Source: a virus. Taken from it: a stretch of DNA of 31,769 nucleotides. Shown here in pieces: positions 1 to 6,817 of this stretch. The position numbers and the translations under genes are program-made. Below the pieces are notes generated by a model. It searched no databases. It worked only from the letters and a program-made list of their open reading frames with translations, and was not told where the DNA came from. Positions within the stretch are counted from its first letter, which is position 1. Each line of letters starts with the position of its first letter. The stretch covers positions 1 to 31,769 of the IMG/VR virus record IMGVR_UViG_3300020172_005239; one strand, given 5' to 3'.

Positions 1-1255
1 CAGCACGCATGGCGCTCTCGCGCTCTAAACCGCCAGTCGTAACAACAGGTGCCGGGGCTGTGGGATCAATATTTCCAGGAGCGGGAGGATTCGGAGGTGC
101 GGCAGCAGGAGTTCCACCGCCAAGGGGAGTTCCATCCGACTCAGCGAATAGTGGCGCGTTCAACGAGGGAGGCAGGGGAAGCTCGGGAGGCGCTCCAGCC
201 GTTGTTTCACCAGTGCGATTACCACCCATCGACATACCCGCAATGCCGGCACCGAAGAGACCCAAACCAGCTGCACCAGTAGCAGCACGGAGAGCAGGAT
301 TATTTAAGAGAACACCTAAATCAACTAGTTCTGCACCGCTAGCAGCGTTGCGTGCAAATGCTGCAGCGACAGCGGGGTCCACAGGAGCCGGACCTGCGTC
401 AGCACCGAAAGCAGGACGTGGTGCAACAGGACCTAAATCGGCTGTTTCGCGCATCATCGTAGTGCCAATGCGCTCTTGCACTTCTTTAGGAAGTTGCTGG
501 ATTAGTTCTGGGCGCAGCCGGAAGCTACCGCTCCAAATGTCAGGAGCGTTATCAAGGAAAAAAGAACCTTGCATCGCCTCACCTTCCGCAGGTCCTTGCA
601 TCGGAGCACGGCCAGGACCTTGTAAAGCGGGGGGATTAAAGACTTCTAAGTTTGCTTGAGAAGCAACAGGGCCGCCACGATAGGGTTGACCACCAATCGG
701 AGTACCTTCCGGACGCAGGGCGCCTTTAGCCGTGGTGAATCCAGTAGTCGAACGTGCTCCAGGAGGGAAACGCAGATCCAGTCGACCCTGGACAGGAGTA
801 CCCGTCATAGAAGGTCCCTGCATCGGAGGACGCGAGGCACCCTGCATAACAGGCTGACTGATTAGATCTTCAGTAAACTGCGTGCGGGTGACTGGGCTAG
901 GAGCCGAAGATCGAGTGGTAGCAAGCTCGCCACCGTGGGGGCGTGGGCCTTGGAAAGACTGAGGAATAAGAGTATTAGTGGGACGCGCTCCGGCAGGTGG
1001 AACAGGATTACCTGAACCAGGGCCAAAAGTAGGCTTTGGTGCTTGTCCTAATTGACGAGAAGTTTTAACGTCTAATGTCCCAAGTAGGCCAGCACCAGGT
1101 TGGCTCGGTACGTTGGCACCCATGTTTCGGAGAGCCTTTGTGGTGTTCTCCACCAAGACACGATCACCAGTCTGCAGAACAAGAGGCATAACCCGTTCTG
1201 CAACATCCTGAGCGGACCGAAGACCAAGCTTGGCCAACTTACCGAGTAAGGACAT
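1..1255 (-). CDS. Pro/Gly-rich probable virion protein, 3' end cut by window edge
   Basis: An open frame runs from an ATG at 1253-1255 to the window edge with no stop, so only the first 418 codons are present. The N-terminus (MSLLGKLAKLGLRSAQDVAE) is amphipathic. The rest is low in complexity and rich in Pro, Gly and Ala. A short Met-Gln-Gly-(Pro/Ala) motif recurs several times near residues 145-220. A hydrophobic Ala/Gly stretch (GAAGLGLFGAGIAGMSMGG) lies near residue 380. It is the last gene of the minus-strand head module, 42 nt after a 206-residue gene. I do not recognise the family. Composition and position suggest a virion component, perhaps an internal or ejected protein. No clear Shine-Dalgarno site precedes the ATG. 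Plus-strand frames across this stretch are antisense shadows. Confidence 0.75.
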   Translation of the reverse strand, partial: MSLLGKLAKLGLRSAQDVAERVMPLVLQTGDRVLVENTTKALRNMGANVPSQPGAGLLGTLDVKTSRQLGQAPKPTFGPGSGNPVPPAGARPTNTLIPQSFQGPRPHGGELATTRSSAPSPVTRTQFTEDLISQPVMQGASRPPMQGPSMTGTPVQGRLDLRFPPGARSTTGFTTAKGALRPEGTPIGGQPYRGGPVASQANLEVFNPPALQGPGRAPMQGPAEGEAMQGSFFLDNAPDIWSGSFRLRPELIQQLPKEVQERIGTTMMRETADLGPVAPRPAFGADAGPAPVDPAVAAAFARNAASGAELVDLGVLLNNPALRAATGAAGLGLFGAGIAGMSMGGNRTGETTAGAPPELPLPPSLNAPLFAESDGTPLGGGTPAAAPPNPPAPGNIDPTAPAPVVTTGGLERESAMRA

Positions 1256-1297
1256 AATTTAAACGCCCGCTAGAACTGATGATTCTTAAGTCACAGT

Positions 1298-1918
1298 TTA
1301 GCGCCAATTAGCATAAAAGTAGAGTCGGTCTGCGCGTGAAACGTCAGGAGGACCAGGAATAGCTTGTATGAACTCGCCGCCACTTCTCTCAAAGCGGTAA
1401 CGTGCTGCCACGGGGTCACGATAGTTAGGCACGTAGAGCATGTGAGCTAAGCGCTCGCACTCAAACTGATAGTTCTCCCGCCAGATCCGTGCTGTTTCCC
1501 TCTTGTCTTGAATGTTGATCGAACGAGACACATCACCAAGAATTGTTTCTTGGCGGCTCGTGGCACGTCCTGTCGCTAGCTCAGTTAAACGCTCAGCCTC
1601 TTCACAGCGCTCAACCTGCTGAACAATCTTATCAAAATAAAACTCACTAGGAACGCTATTGCAAGCCTCTAGTAACCTGGCATAATCTCCGGCAGGTACA
1701 GTAGCAATGTTGTAACCTAAGTGATACGCAACACGACTAAAGTTAAAGTCGTCTAAAGCGTACCCAAATACCTGCGCAGGGTTTCTAGTTAGCTGATTAA
1801 CAGCTGAGTAGATTACTTCTCGCTTAGCGGCATCAGTAGTTGTCGGTTGAAAGACAACACCTTGCTGAGCCAGATAAGACTGAATCTGCTCTAACTCATT
1901 CTGGCTTAGCTGCGCCAC
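1298..1918 (-). CDS. Hypothetical protein, possible head-tail connector component
   Basis: This encodes 206 residues from a GTG at 1916-1918. An in-frame TAA lies just upstream, so the GTG is the furthest possible start; an AAGGG about 9 nt upstream may act as ribosome-binding site. The protein is soluble-looking and predicted mostly helical, with many charged residues (for example RCEEAERLTELATGRATSRQ near residues 103-122) and aromatic residues near the C-terminus (RADRLYFYANWR). No family is recognised. It sits 22 nt after the helix-hairpin-helix gene, in the stretch following the major capsid protein where head-completion or adaptor genes usually lie. That location is the only support for a connector role, so the functional guess is weak while the gene itself looks secure. 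Confidence 0.75.
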   Translation of the reverse strand: MAQLSQNELEQIQSYLAQQGVVFQPTTTDAAKREVIYSAVNQLTRNPAQVFGYALDDFNFSRVAYHLGYNIATVPAGDYARLLEACNSVPSEFYFDKIVQQVERCEEAERLTELATGRATSRQETILGDVSRSINIQDKRETARIWRENYQFECERLAHMLYVPNYRDPVAARYRFERSGGEFIQAIPGPPDVSRADRLYFYANWR

Positions 1919-1940
1919 AACTAGAAACCCTTACATTTCT

Positions 1941-2396
1941 CTATTCTACGTACACAACCCCAGTAGCAAAAACTTCAGACCATTCGACTCGTTTAATGCT
2001 TTCCAACTGCTCGAGCTTAGTAAAACGCTCGCCAGGAAGAGATTGACGTAATTCGACAATTTCTTTGGCTGTCTTAAGCCCAACCCCAGGCAAGCACTGA
2101 GTTAATCCTTCAGGAGTCAAATTATTCAGGTTAATACGGTTGTCGACAGGAGGAAGCGGCTTAACTACAGCAACTTCATCACCATCTTTTTTAACCGTAC
2201 GGCGTCCACGGCGTGTCTGAACCGTATTACCTGCAGGCTTTGGGTCCAGATCTTCCTTAAACTCATCAACTTGATCTTTATGAGCAAAAAAGACCTTACC
2301 CGTGGTGCTCGAACGCACCATGAAGTACTCACCATCATCATGAGTGGAGATTACGTCGATCTTCACCCCACTGGGCCTATAAACTTTGGCGGACAT
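1941..2396 (-). CDS. Helix-hairpin-helix (ComEA-like) protein
   Basis: This encodes 151 residues. Residues 88-117 form a clear helix-hairpin-helix unit: INLNNLTPEGL, then LPGVGLKTAKEIVELR, with the GxG hairpin (PGVGLKTA). A second half-motif (FTKLEQLESIKRVEW) follows at 125-139. This matches the ComEA/HHH_3 pattern, which usually binds the DNA backbone without sequence specificity. Residues 1-50 look like a small beta domain (VKIDVISTHDDGEYFMVRSS). Residues 55-80 are a basic linker (TRRGRRTVKK). The gene lies in the head module downstream of the capsid genes, so the protein could contact packaged DNA at the vertex or be a late-expressed nucleic-acid protein; this is inference. The ATG at 2394-2396 lacks an obvious Shine-Dalgarno site. 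Confidence 0.85.
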   Translation of the reverse strand: MSAKVYRPSGVKIDVISTHDDGEYFMVRSSTTGKVFFAHKDQVDEFKEDLDPKPAGNTVQTRRGRRTVKKDGDEVAVVKPLPPVDNRINLNNLTPEGLTQCLPGVGLKTAKEIVELRQSLPGERFTKLEQLESIKRVEWSEVFATGVVYVE

Positions 2397-2439
2397 CTGA
2401 AAAAGTCAGTATGTGAGCAGTAGTTTAGGGCAGATTAGC

Positions 2440-2703
2440 TCACTCCTCACGCATACGCTTAAGGTCTTTCTCGAAGTTACCCAAAAATTCTGCTCGTTTC
2501 TCCCAAGTGTCACCTCCAGTGCATCCTTTTTTTGGATTTATGCACTGAGGATCAGAAACACGATTGCAGACCAACCCTGCCAGATCTAATTCATTGCCTC
2601 TGTAGCCCGTTTTCCAGTGGTGGACCCCGTTAAGCCACGTGGCACCACATCTGGGGCACTCTTTGCGTTCTAACTTAAGATCCGAAAGCTCCCGATCGTC
2701 CAT
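2440..2703 (-). CDS. Small Cys-rich, probable zinc-binding protein
   Basis: This encodes 87 residues with ATG at 2701-2703. It carries CPRCG at residues 16-20 and further cysteines at about 46, 54 and 61 (CINPKKGC). That is enough for one zinc ribbon or knuckle. The C-terminal third is charged and helical (EFLGNFEKDLKRMREE). The spacing does not let me name a family. It is the first gene after the terminator at 2794-2820, so it probably needs its own promoter or read-through transcription. It precedes the helix-hairpin-helix gene by 43 nt. Several other small CxxC proteins occur in this window (near 21.8, 23.7 and 25.1 kb). They are common in phages and often remain uncharacterised. Confidence 0.7.
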   Translation of the reverse strand: MDDRELSDLKLERKECPRCGATWLNGVHHWKTGYRGNELDLAGLVCNRVSDPQCINPKKGCTGGDTWEKRAEFLGNFEKDLKRMREE

Positions 2704-2793
2704 AACTTGGATAAATACGGTGTGCTTTATTAACTCTGGCAGCGGAATGCGTTAAATACTGTAAAAACTTAATTAAGAACAGCGAATAAAGAC

Positions 2794-2820
2794 AAAAAAA
2801 ACCCCTTCCGAAGAAGGGGC
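2794..2820 (-). terminator. Rho-independent terminator after the capsid operon
   Basis: Read on the minus strand this is CCCCTTC, a TTCG tetraloop, GAAGGGG, then eight T residues. The 7-bp perfect stem with a stable UUCG loop and U-tract is a textbook intrinsic terminator. It lies 26 nt past the stop of the abundant structural gene at 2846 and should end the capsid transcript. Confidence 0.93.
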
Positions 2821-2845
2821 CCCCTGGTTTCGCGATCTGACTATA

Positions 2846-3724
2846 TCAGGTCGGCGAGGTCGAGGTGTAGATCTGAGATTCGATGACACCTGCGGGCTGC
2901 AGAGCCAGATCAGAACGCTCGGGCGGCTGATCAGCAACAATCCAGCACACTTCACAGATAGCAAGAGCTTTGTTCTTGCCAGACAGTTTGCCAGCACCAG
3001 CACGGGGATCATAGATACCCGAACCTTGAGCCAGACCAGAAGCAGCAGCGCCGCCCAGGTTGGTGGTGGTGAACAGTTTCCACTGAGTATCAGCAGTCAG
3101 AGCAGACAGGCTGCTCGAGTTGATGATGTTAGTGGAGGCAACACTGCCATTAGCGATGCGGCTGTCCGAACCGGTGACGGAAGTACCGAACTGGCCGGAA
3201 ACCACGGTGGTGGTGTTGCGCAGACCCTGGCCCACGGCGGGGATCAGAGTCAGCTGAGGTGCGGCAGCGCCGCCGGCAACGCCGGAGCTCACCACATCGC
3301 CGCCGTCCACACGCAGAGAAGTGCGGTACACGAAAGCACCAGAAGGCACGGTAATGCCATTGGTGATATCGGCCCGGACATCCTTGTGGAAATCGGGGGA
3401 CGGGATGATGACGTTTGCGTTCAGGAAGGGCTGGTTAGCCCCGTTCTGACCGGAACCATAAGGCTGGGTGTAATAATCCAGCTGGTTATTGGTACCAAGA
3501 GCCTGATAGCTCAGGTCAACGTAACCGATGGCTTGCTGAGCAATCCAACCGGGACGAAAAACCACGCCCACGGGGCCACCAACAGGCTGGTTGGTGTAGC
3601 TCGTTTGAACACCATTGGCGTTCTCGAACTGAATGGTTTTTTCTTCGTGCCAGTAACGAAGAACGTTGGTGTAGTTACCAGGATAAATCTTGGCAACCGA
3701 GATCTGGTTAGGGTTGATCGTCAT
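2846..3724 (-). CDS. Structural protein downstream of the capsid gene (decoration or head protein)
   Basis: This encodes 292 residues from ATG at 3722-3724. An excellent ribosome-binding site (AGGAGGT at 3733-3739) overlaps the last base of the capsid gene, which ends only 14 nt upstream. The sequence is rich in Gly, Ser, Thr, Asn and Val with few charges, typical of beta-rich virion proteins: short strands such as GVVFRPGWIAQQAIGYVDLS near residues 52-71, and a Ser/Thr/Gly-rich middle. There is no signal peptide or transmembrane segment. It shares the GC-rich codon bias of the capsid gene and is followed by a strong terminator. High, coupled expression with the capsid protein suggests a head decoration protein or another abundant head or tail subunit. 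The family is not recognised. Confidence 0.8.
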   Translation of the reverse strand: MTINPNQISVAKIYPGNYTNVLRYWHEEKTIQFENANGVQTSYTNQPVGGPVGVVFRPGWIAQQAIGYVDLSYQALGTNNQLDYYTQPYGSGQNGANQPFLNANVIIPSPDFHKDVRADITNGITVPSGAFVYRTSLRVDGGDVVSSGVAGGAAAPQLTLIPAVGQGLRNTTTVVSGQFGTSVTGSDSRIANGSVASTNIINSSSLSALTADTQWKLFTTTNLGGAAASGLAQGSGIYDPRAGAGKLSGKNKALAICEVCWIVADQPPERSDLALQPAGVIESQIYTSTSPT

Positions 3725-3738
3725 TGTTAGTTACCTCC

Positions 3739-4854
3739 TCAAGCGTCGAAAGAGTAACCAACGGTGACGAAGTCAGCGTTCAGAAGTTCGAAACCTGCGT
3801 ACAGGCTCCAAATCATCATGATGAAACGGCTGAAGTCGTCGTTGTTGTTGAGGAGCACCTGGGCATTGTTGCCACCGATGCCAACACCAACGGCCTGAGG
3901 ACCAAAGAAGATACCAACGGCTGCGTTGTAAGCCTTGGTAGAAGATGCGATGGTCGCGTTCTGGGTTTGAGTAGGCATGTTGGTGCTTTCGAAGAAGCGC
4001 ACGCCTTCAAACACAAAGCCCGTGGGCATGATCGGCTCGCCAGCCACGAAGGTGGCTTGGCCGAAGCCTTGACCCATGTACAGAGCAGCGTTGGGCTGCA
4101 TCCCGGACATGAGGGGGTTGATTTGACCGTTGCCAGGATAACGAGCAACCTCGCGGAAGTCGCTGTTCTGACGAAGGTGCATCAGGAAGGTCGGATCGCA
4201 AACGCAGCGATAGAAACCGTCCTGGAAGGTAGGAGTGTTCCGCTTACGCAGGCTCTTCACCACGCGCAGCAGGTCATCCTTAACGTCGAACTTAGCTTGT
4301 TCGGCGTTGGTGTAGGTCAGAGCGCCAGTGGCGAGATCACCAGGGAAGTAATAACCGCCTTGGGTATCAGAAGCTTGACCTTTGGAGACAGCCTTCAGGA
4401 GTTCATTGATGAACACCCGGTCGCGCCAACGACGATAGTCGTCGAGCAGCGTCAGGCTACCGATGGATTGGTGGAAGGTGGTGAGATTGCCAGTGTCCAG
4501 CAGAAGGCGCTGGGCAGTGATCAGGGTCTCACGCGCAATCTTGAAGGTGCTGGGCTGAGTGGGATCACTCGGGTCAGCAGGACCGGTGTACTCGCGAAGC
4601 GTCACGAGCACCTTATCCTTCACGATATTGCGGCTGTTAGCAGTACCGATGGTCTGCTCAGCAGTACGCTCGCGAGATTCTTTGGAGCCGGGGTTACCGA
4701 AGAAGCGGTAACGGTCAAGCTGTACAGTCTGGCCGGGTTGCTTCGAAAAATCGTGAACAACCACAGGCTCCGCAGCCATCTCAACGATGTATGCGGGGTG
4801 AGGACGGTACAGTTCAGCACCAAGAATCTTCGGGAAGTCGTTGTCGATAAACAA
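3739..4854 (-). CDS. Major capsid protein, N4 gp56-like HK97 fold
   Basis: This encodes 371 residues. The pattern fits the N4 gp56-like capsid family: an N-terminal arm with PGQTVQLDRYRFFG near residues 39-52, a helical segment (TFKIARETLITAQRLLLDTG), the conserved YRCVCDPTFLMHLRQNSDF block, then GEPIMPTGFVFEGVRFFEST, and a C-terminal block ending NADFVTVGYSFDA. The product would self-assemble into the icosahedral shell. The start is unusual. An in-frame TAA lies two codons upstream, so the furthest start is TTG at 4852-4854, preceded by GGAG with 7-nt spacing. The first in-frame ATG is at codon 26 and has a poor ribosome-binding site. The opposite strand is open over almost the whole gene, a by-product of strong codon bias, as expected for a very highly expressed gene. 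Confidence 0.88.
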   Translation of the reverse strand: MFIDNDFPKILGAELYRPHPAYIVEMAAEPVVVHDFSKQPGQTVQLDRYRFFGNPGSKESRERTAEQTIGTANSRNIVKDKVLVTLREYTGPADPSDPTQPSTFKIARETLITAQRLLLDTGNLTTFHQSIGSLTLLDDYRRWRDRVFINELLKAVSKGQASDTQGGYYFPGDLATGALTYTNAEQAKFDVKDDLLRVVKSLRKRNTPTFQDGFYRCVCDPTFLMHLRQNSDFREVARYPGNGQINPLMSGMQPNAALYMGQGFGQATFVAGEPIMPTGFVFEGVRFFESTNMPTQTQNATIASSTKAYNAAVGIFFGPQAVGVGIGGNNAQVLLNNNDDFSRFIMMIWSLYAGFELLNADFVTVGYSFDA

Positions 4855-4882
4855 CGCTTATCTCCGAAAAAACTACCTCTTA

Positions 4883-4909
4883 ACTATACAACTCCAAAAG
4901 CCCTGTAAA
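4883..4909 (-). promoter_or_regulatory. Candidate promoter for the capsid gene
   Basis: On the minus strand, TTTACA (4904-4909) and TATAGT (4883-4888) each match five of six sigma-70 consensus bases. The 15-nt spacer is shorter than ideal. Transcription would begin about 20-25 nt before the TTG start of the capsid gene and include its GGAG site. This is a prediction from sequence only. Confidence 0.4.
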
Positions 4910-4937
4910 CTGTCTGCTGTCGCACTCTTAGCGGTTT

Positions 4938-5399
4938 ATGGTGAGGTTCAATAAGAAAACCGGTCTATCGCGGTCTAAGACATATAAAGCGTGGGCAGAC
5001 ATGAAAGATCGCTGCTCTAACGCAAGTACTAAAGAGTCAAAATATTACCTAGGTAAAGGTGTAACTGTGTGCGAAAGATGGTGGAGTTCGTTTGAAAACT
5101 TTCTCGAAGACATGGGAGAAGCACCAGAAGGAACATCTCTATCTAGGCACAGAGATAAAGGAAACTATGAGCCTGGAAATGTCTCGTGGAAACCACGATC
5201 AGAAAACTCTTCCGAGGCACTTAGAGGCGAGAAGAATGCTAAGGCCAAGCTGACCGAAGAACAAGTGCTTTGCCTACGAGCGCTAGCAGAAGGAGCAAAC
5301 CCTAAGTACTACAAAGCGCCTTTAATAGGACAAGAATTAAATACGTCCAGGCAGTCGATAAACAATATCTTGCAGCGACGGACCTGGACGCATGTTTAA
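4938..5399 (+). CDS. HNH-type homing endonuclease with C-terminal DNA-binding repeat
   Basis: This encodes 153 residues on the opposite strand to the capsid genes. Residues 16-86 fit the common phage HNH family: YKAWADMKDRCSN, then KGVTVCERWWSSFENFLEDMG, then the GNYEPGNVSW block at 76-84. The usual (L/I)DR or (I)GR before that block reads SLSR (67-70), so one catalytic-region position departs from the DR form. Residues 104-153 (KLTEEQVLCLRALAEG, then an HTH-like segment ending RRTWTHV) resemble the NUMOD/IENR1 repeats of homing endonucleases, which recognise DNA. The gene is free-standing between the capsid gene and the preceding structural gene, and its stop overlaps the convergent gene by 4 nt. 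It probably nicks or cuts a related phage lacking it and spreads by repair. An effect on capsid-gene expression is possible but unseen. Confidence 0.85.
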   Translation: MVRFNKKTGLSRSKTYKAWADMKDRCSNASTKESKYYLGKGVTVCERWWSSFENFLEDMGEAPEGTSLSRHRDKGNYEPGNVSWKPRSENSSEALRGEKNAKAKLTEEQVLCLRALAEGANPKYYKAPLIGQELNTSRQSINNILQRRTWTHV

Positions 5400-6199
5400 A
5401 TCTTAGTCCCAGGACTAAACGTACGCACCATATTACGCACACCTTCACCAAGCACACCATATACAGATCCGTAATTCGGAGCGTAACGCAACGATTTACC
5501 CCTGTAACTATTGCGAGCCGGCGAACCCATCTGGCCAGGGACGCCCGTATACCTTGTTTCAGTAAGAGACTGGCAGTAGACGGGATAGTGATAAACCCAA
5601 GCAGCACGAGACCCGGAGGTATCGTTCGTGGGGTTTGTCAAAGTGGGTGATTGATTTGTGGGGTGGGTAACTCCACCACCGGTGATACCGCCTCCGTCAA
5701 TCGTGTTGTCGTTCGAACCTGGTGTCTGGAACGGGCTATAAAGCTGGTTGTCCGGTATCTGCTCGCCGTACCAAGTATGCGTGCCAAAGTTCCTGAGACC
5801 TGGCCGTGGTCCGAAAGCGGTTTGAACAGTTGCGTTAGCAGTGCTGTATAAACCCTGCGCCCTGAAACCAACGTAAGTGTCTAAAAGCCCAGAAGCGTGA
5901 GGAAGCGTATTCTCGTAGTTTGTCCAATAACCAGATACGGCAGGAGGAACGGCTCTCCACTCAGTAGTGAAGTAACCACTCAGGTTCGGGGGACCTACAG
6001 GGATACGCCCAAAATCAGCCCCTTGATCATTAACCCCGTACCAAGTTTGAGTAAAGCCTAAAGGCGTAACATACCCACTAGATACAACCAAGTAAGTATC
6101 GGTTAAATCAAGATCGTCACCCGTACGTTGCGGACCAGATTGAATAGGGTGGTACAAACTCTTGTCATATTTCCAATTAGTCTGCGGCGTATACACCAT
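5396..6199 (-). CDS. Gly/Tyr/Pro-rich structural protein of unknown role
   Basis: This encodes 267 residues from ATG at 6197-6199, with GGAG 7 nt upstream. The sequence is rich in Tyr, Gly, Thr, Asn and Pro with few Lys. A Gly/Thr/Asn-rich linker lies near residues 168-193 (NTIDGGGITGGGVTHP), and aromatic-rich segments flank it (AAWVYHYPVYCQSL). There is no signal peptide or membrane segment. The composition matches phage beta-rich virion proteins such as head decoration, neck or fibre subunits. It lies between the scaffold gene and the major capsid gene on the same strand, separated from the capsid gene by the HNH insertion. Before that insertion the two were probably adjacent. I cannot assign a family. 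Confidence 0.75.
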   Translation of the reverse strand: MVYTPQTNWKYDKSLYHPIQSGPQRTGDDLDLTDTYLVVSSGYVTPLGFTQTWYGVNDQGADFGRIPVGPPNLSGYFTTEWRAVPPAVSGYWTNYENTLPHASGLLDTYVGFRAQGLYSTANATVQTAFGPRPGLRNFGTHTWYGEQIPDNQLYSPFQTPGSNDNTIDGGGITGGGVTHPTNQSPTLTNPTNDTSGSRAAWVYHYPVYCQSLTETRYTGVPGQMGSPARNSYRGKSLRYAPNYGSVYGVLGEGVRNMVRTFSPGTKI

Positions 6200-6263
6200 G
6201 ATGACACTCCGAATAATTTAATTTTACTTGGTCTAAAATATTTAAGAGCTTTTAGCAGGGCGA

Positions 6264-6599
6264 ATGTCGTCGCACATAGAGAAAGCCCTGACAATGTTTT
6301 TCGAAGACCCCGAAGCCTCTATAGCCTGTTTCTCAGGATCAATTACTGAAAGTTTGACGCACCCACGGGGCATCAAAAAAGTAATTCCTTATTTAATAAA
6401 AGCTTCTTTAGTCGGCTGGATGCTTGCTACTTTTGTAAGCCCTGCTATAGAAGAACGGTTTAAACTCACAAAAAACGAATCCATAGCCATTTCTTTCATA
6501 ATCGGATACGCCGGCATCCGGATATTGGCCGCTGCCGAACGTCTCGCGGAAAAGGAACTAGAAAGAAGGGTGGGTAAGAGCGACGATGAAATCAGCTAA
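6264..6599 (+). CDS. Small membrane protein, holin-like
   Basis: This encodes 111 residues on the plus strand from ATG at 6264; an AGGG lies about 4 nt upstream. Residues 41-63 (YLIKASLVGWMLATFVSPAI) form one hydrophobic segment. Residues 73-92 (ESIAISFIIGYAGIRILAAA) form a second. A charged C-terminal tail follows (ERLAEKELERRVGKSDDE). Two transmembrane helices, small size and a charged tail are the general pattern of class II or related phage holins, which permeabilise the inner membrane for lysis. No endolysin is adjacent, so the role rests on topology only. It could instead be a superinfection or host-modifying membrane protein. It faces the structural genes, its 5' end is back to back with the structural gene starting at 6199, and its stop overlaps a small minus-strand gene by 8 nt. 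Confidence 0.65.
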   Translation: MSSHIEKALTMFFEDPEASIACFSGSITESLTHPRGIKKVIPYLIKASLVGWMLATFVSPAIEERFKLTKNESIAISFIIGYAGIRILAAAERLAEKELERRVGKSDDEIS

Positions 6600-6732
6600 T
6601 AACAATCGACTCATCAAAAGTTTCTGAATTCTCGACAAGAGCAGGCGAAGACTCTTGCTCTACCGGAGTAGAAACTTCTTCTTTTTTAGACTCAACAGGA
6701 GTTTTGCGACGAGGGTCGGTAAGAGTCCGCAT
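6592..6732 (-). CDS. 46-residue acidic hypothetical protein
   Basis: This small frame starts with ATG at 6730-6732 and ends with TGA at 6592-6594, giving 46 residues. An AAGGA sits about 8 nt upstream as ribosome-binding site. The protein begins with a basic segment (MRTLTDPRRKTPVESKK) and becomes Glu/Ser-rich and probably disordered (VEQESSPALVENSETFDES). It lies between the scaffold terminator (6764-6788) and the plus-strand membrane protein, which it overlaps tail to tail by 8 nt. No family is recognised. The good ribosome-binding site and the fit into the gap support it as a real gene. The short length and low complexity keep confidence moderate. Confidence 0.5.
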   Translation of the reverse strand: MRTLTDPRRKTPVESKKEEVSTPVEQESSPALVENSETFDESIVIS

Positions 6733-6763
6733 GACGATAATCCTTGTGGTTAAAGATTAGCAA

Positions 6764-6788
6764 GAAAAAAGCCCTCATTTCTGAGGGC
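6764..6788 (-). terminator. Rho-independent terminator after the scaffold gene
   Basis: On the minus strand this is GCCCTCA, a 4-nt loop, TGAGGGC, then TTTTTTCTTG. The 7-bp perfect stem with a U-tract lies 30 nt past the scaffold stop. It probably ends or reduces the terminase-portal-scaffold transcript before the capsid operon. Confidence 0.9.
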
Positions 6789-6817
6789 TTAGTGGGAACC
6801 TTGACTTTTTTAGTCTA

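Noticed and set aside
9-865. Plus-strand frames at the left edge
   Set aside because: They lie opposite a continuous minus-strand frame that begins at 1255 and runs off the window. Their Pro/Gly/Ala/Ser composition reflects antisense reading of a low-complexity gene.
3026-3730. 234-codon plus-strand frame antisense to the structural gene at 2846
   Set aside because: Same codon-bias effect; the minus-strand gene has AGGAGGT and a terminator, whereas this frame has no support.
3724-4908. 394-codon open frame on the plus strand, antisense to the capsid gene
   Set aside because: The capsid protein on the other strand has clear family motifs. The antisense frame is open because strong codon bias avoids CTA, TTA and TCA. 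No ribosome-binding site or recognisable protein was seen.
6128-6349. Plus-strand frame upstream of the holin-like gene
   Set aside because: It runs antisense to the 5' end of the structural gene at 5396 and out of frame with the membrane protein; no signal supports it.
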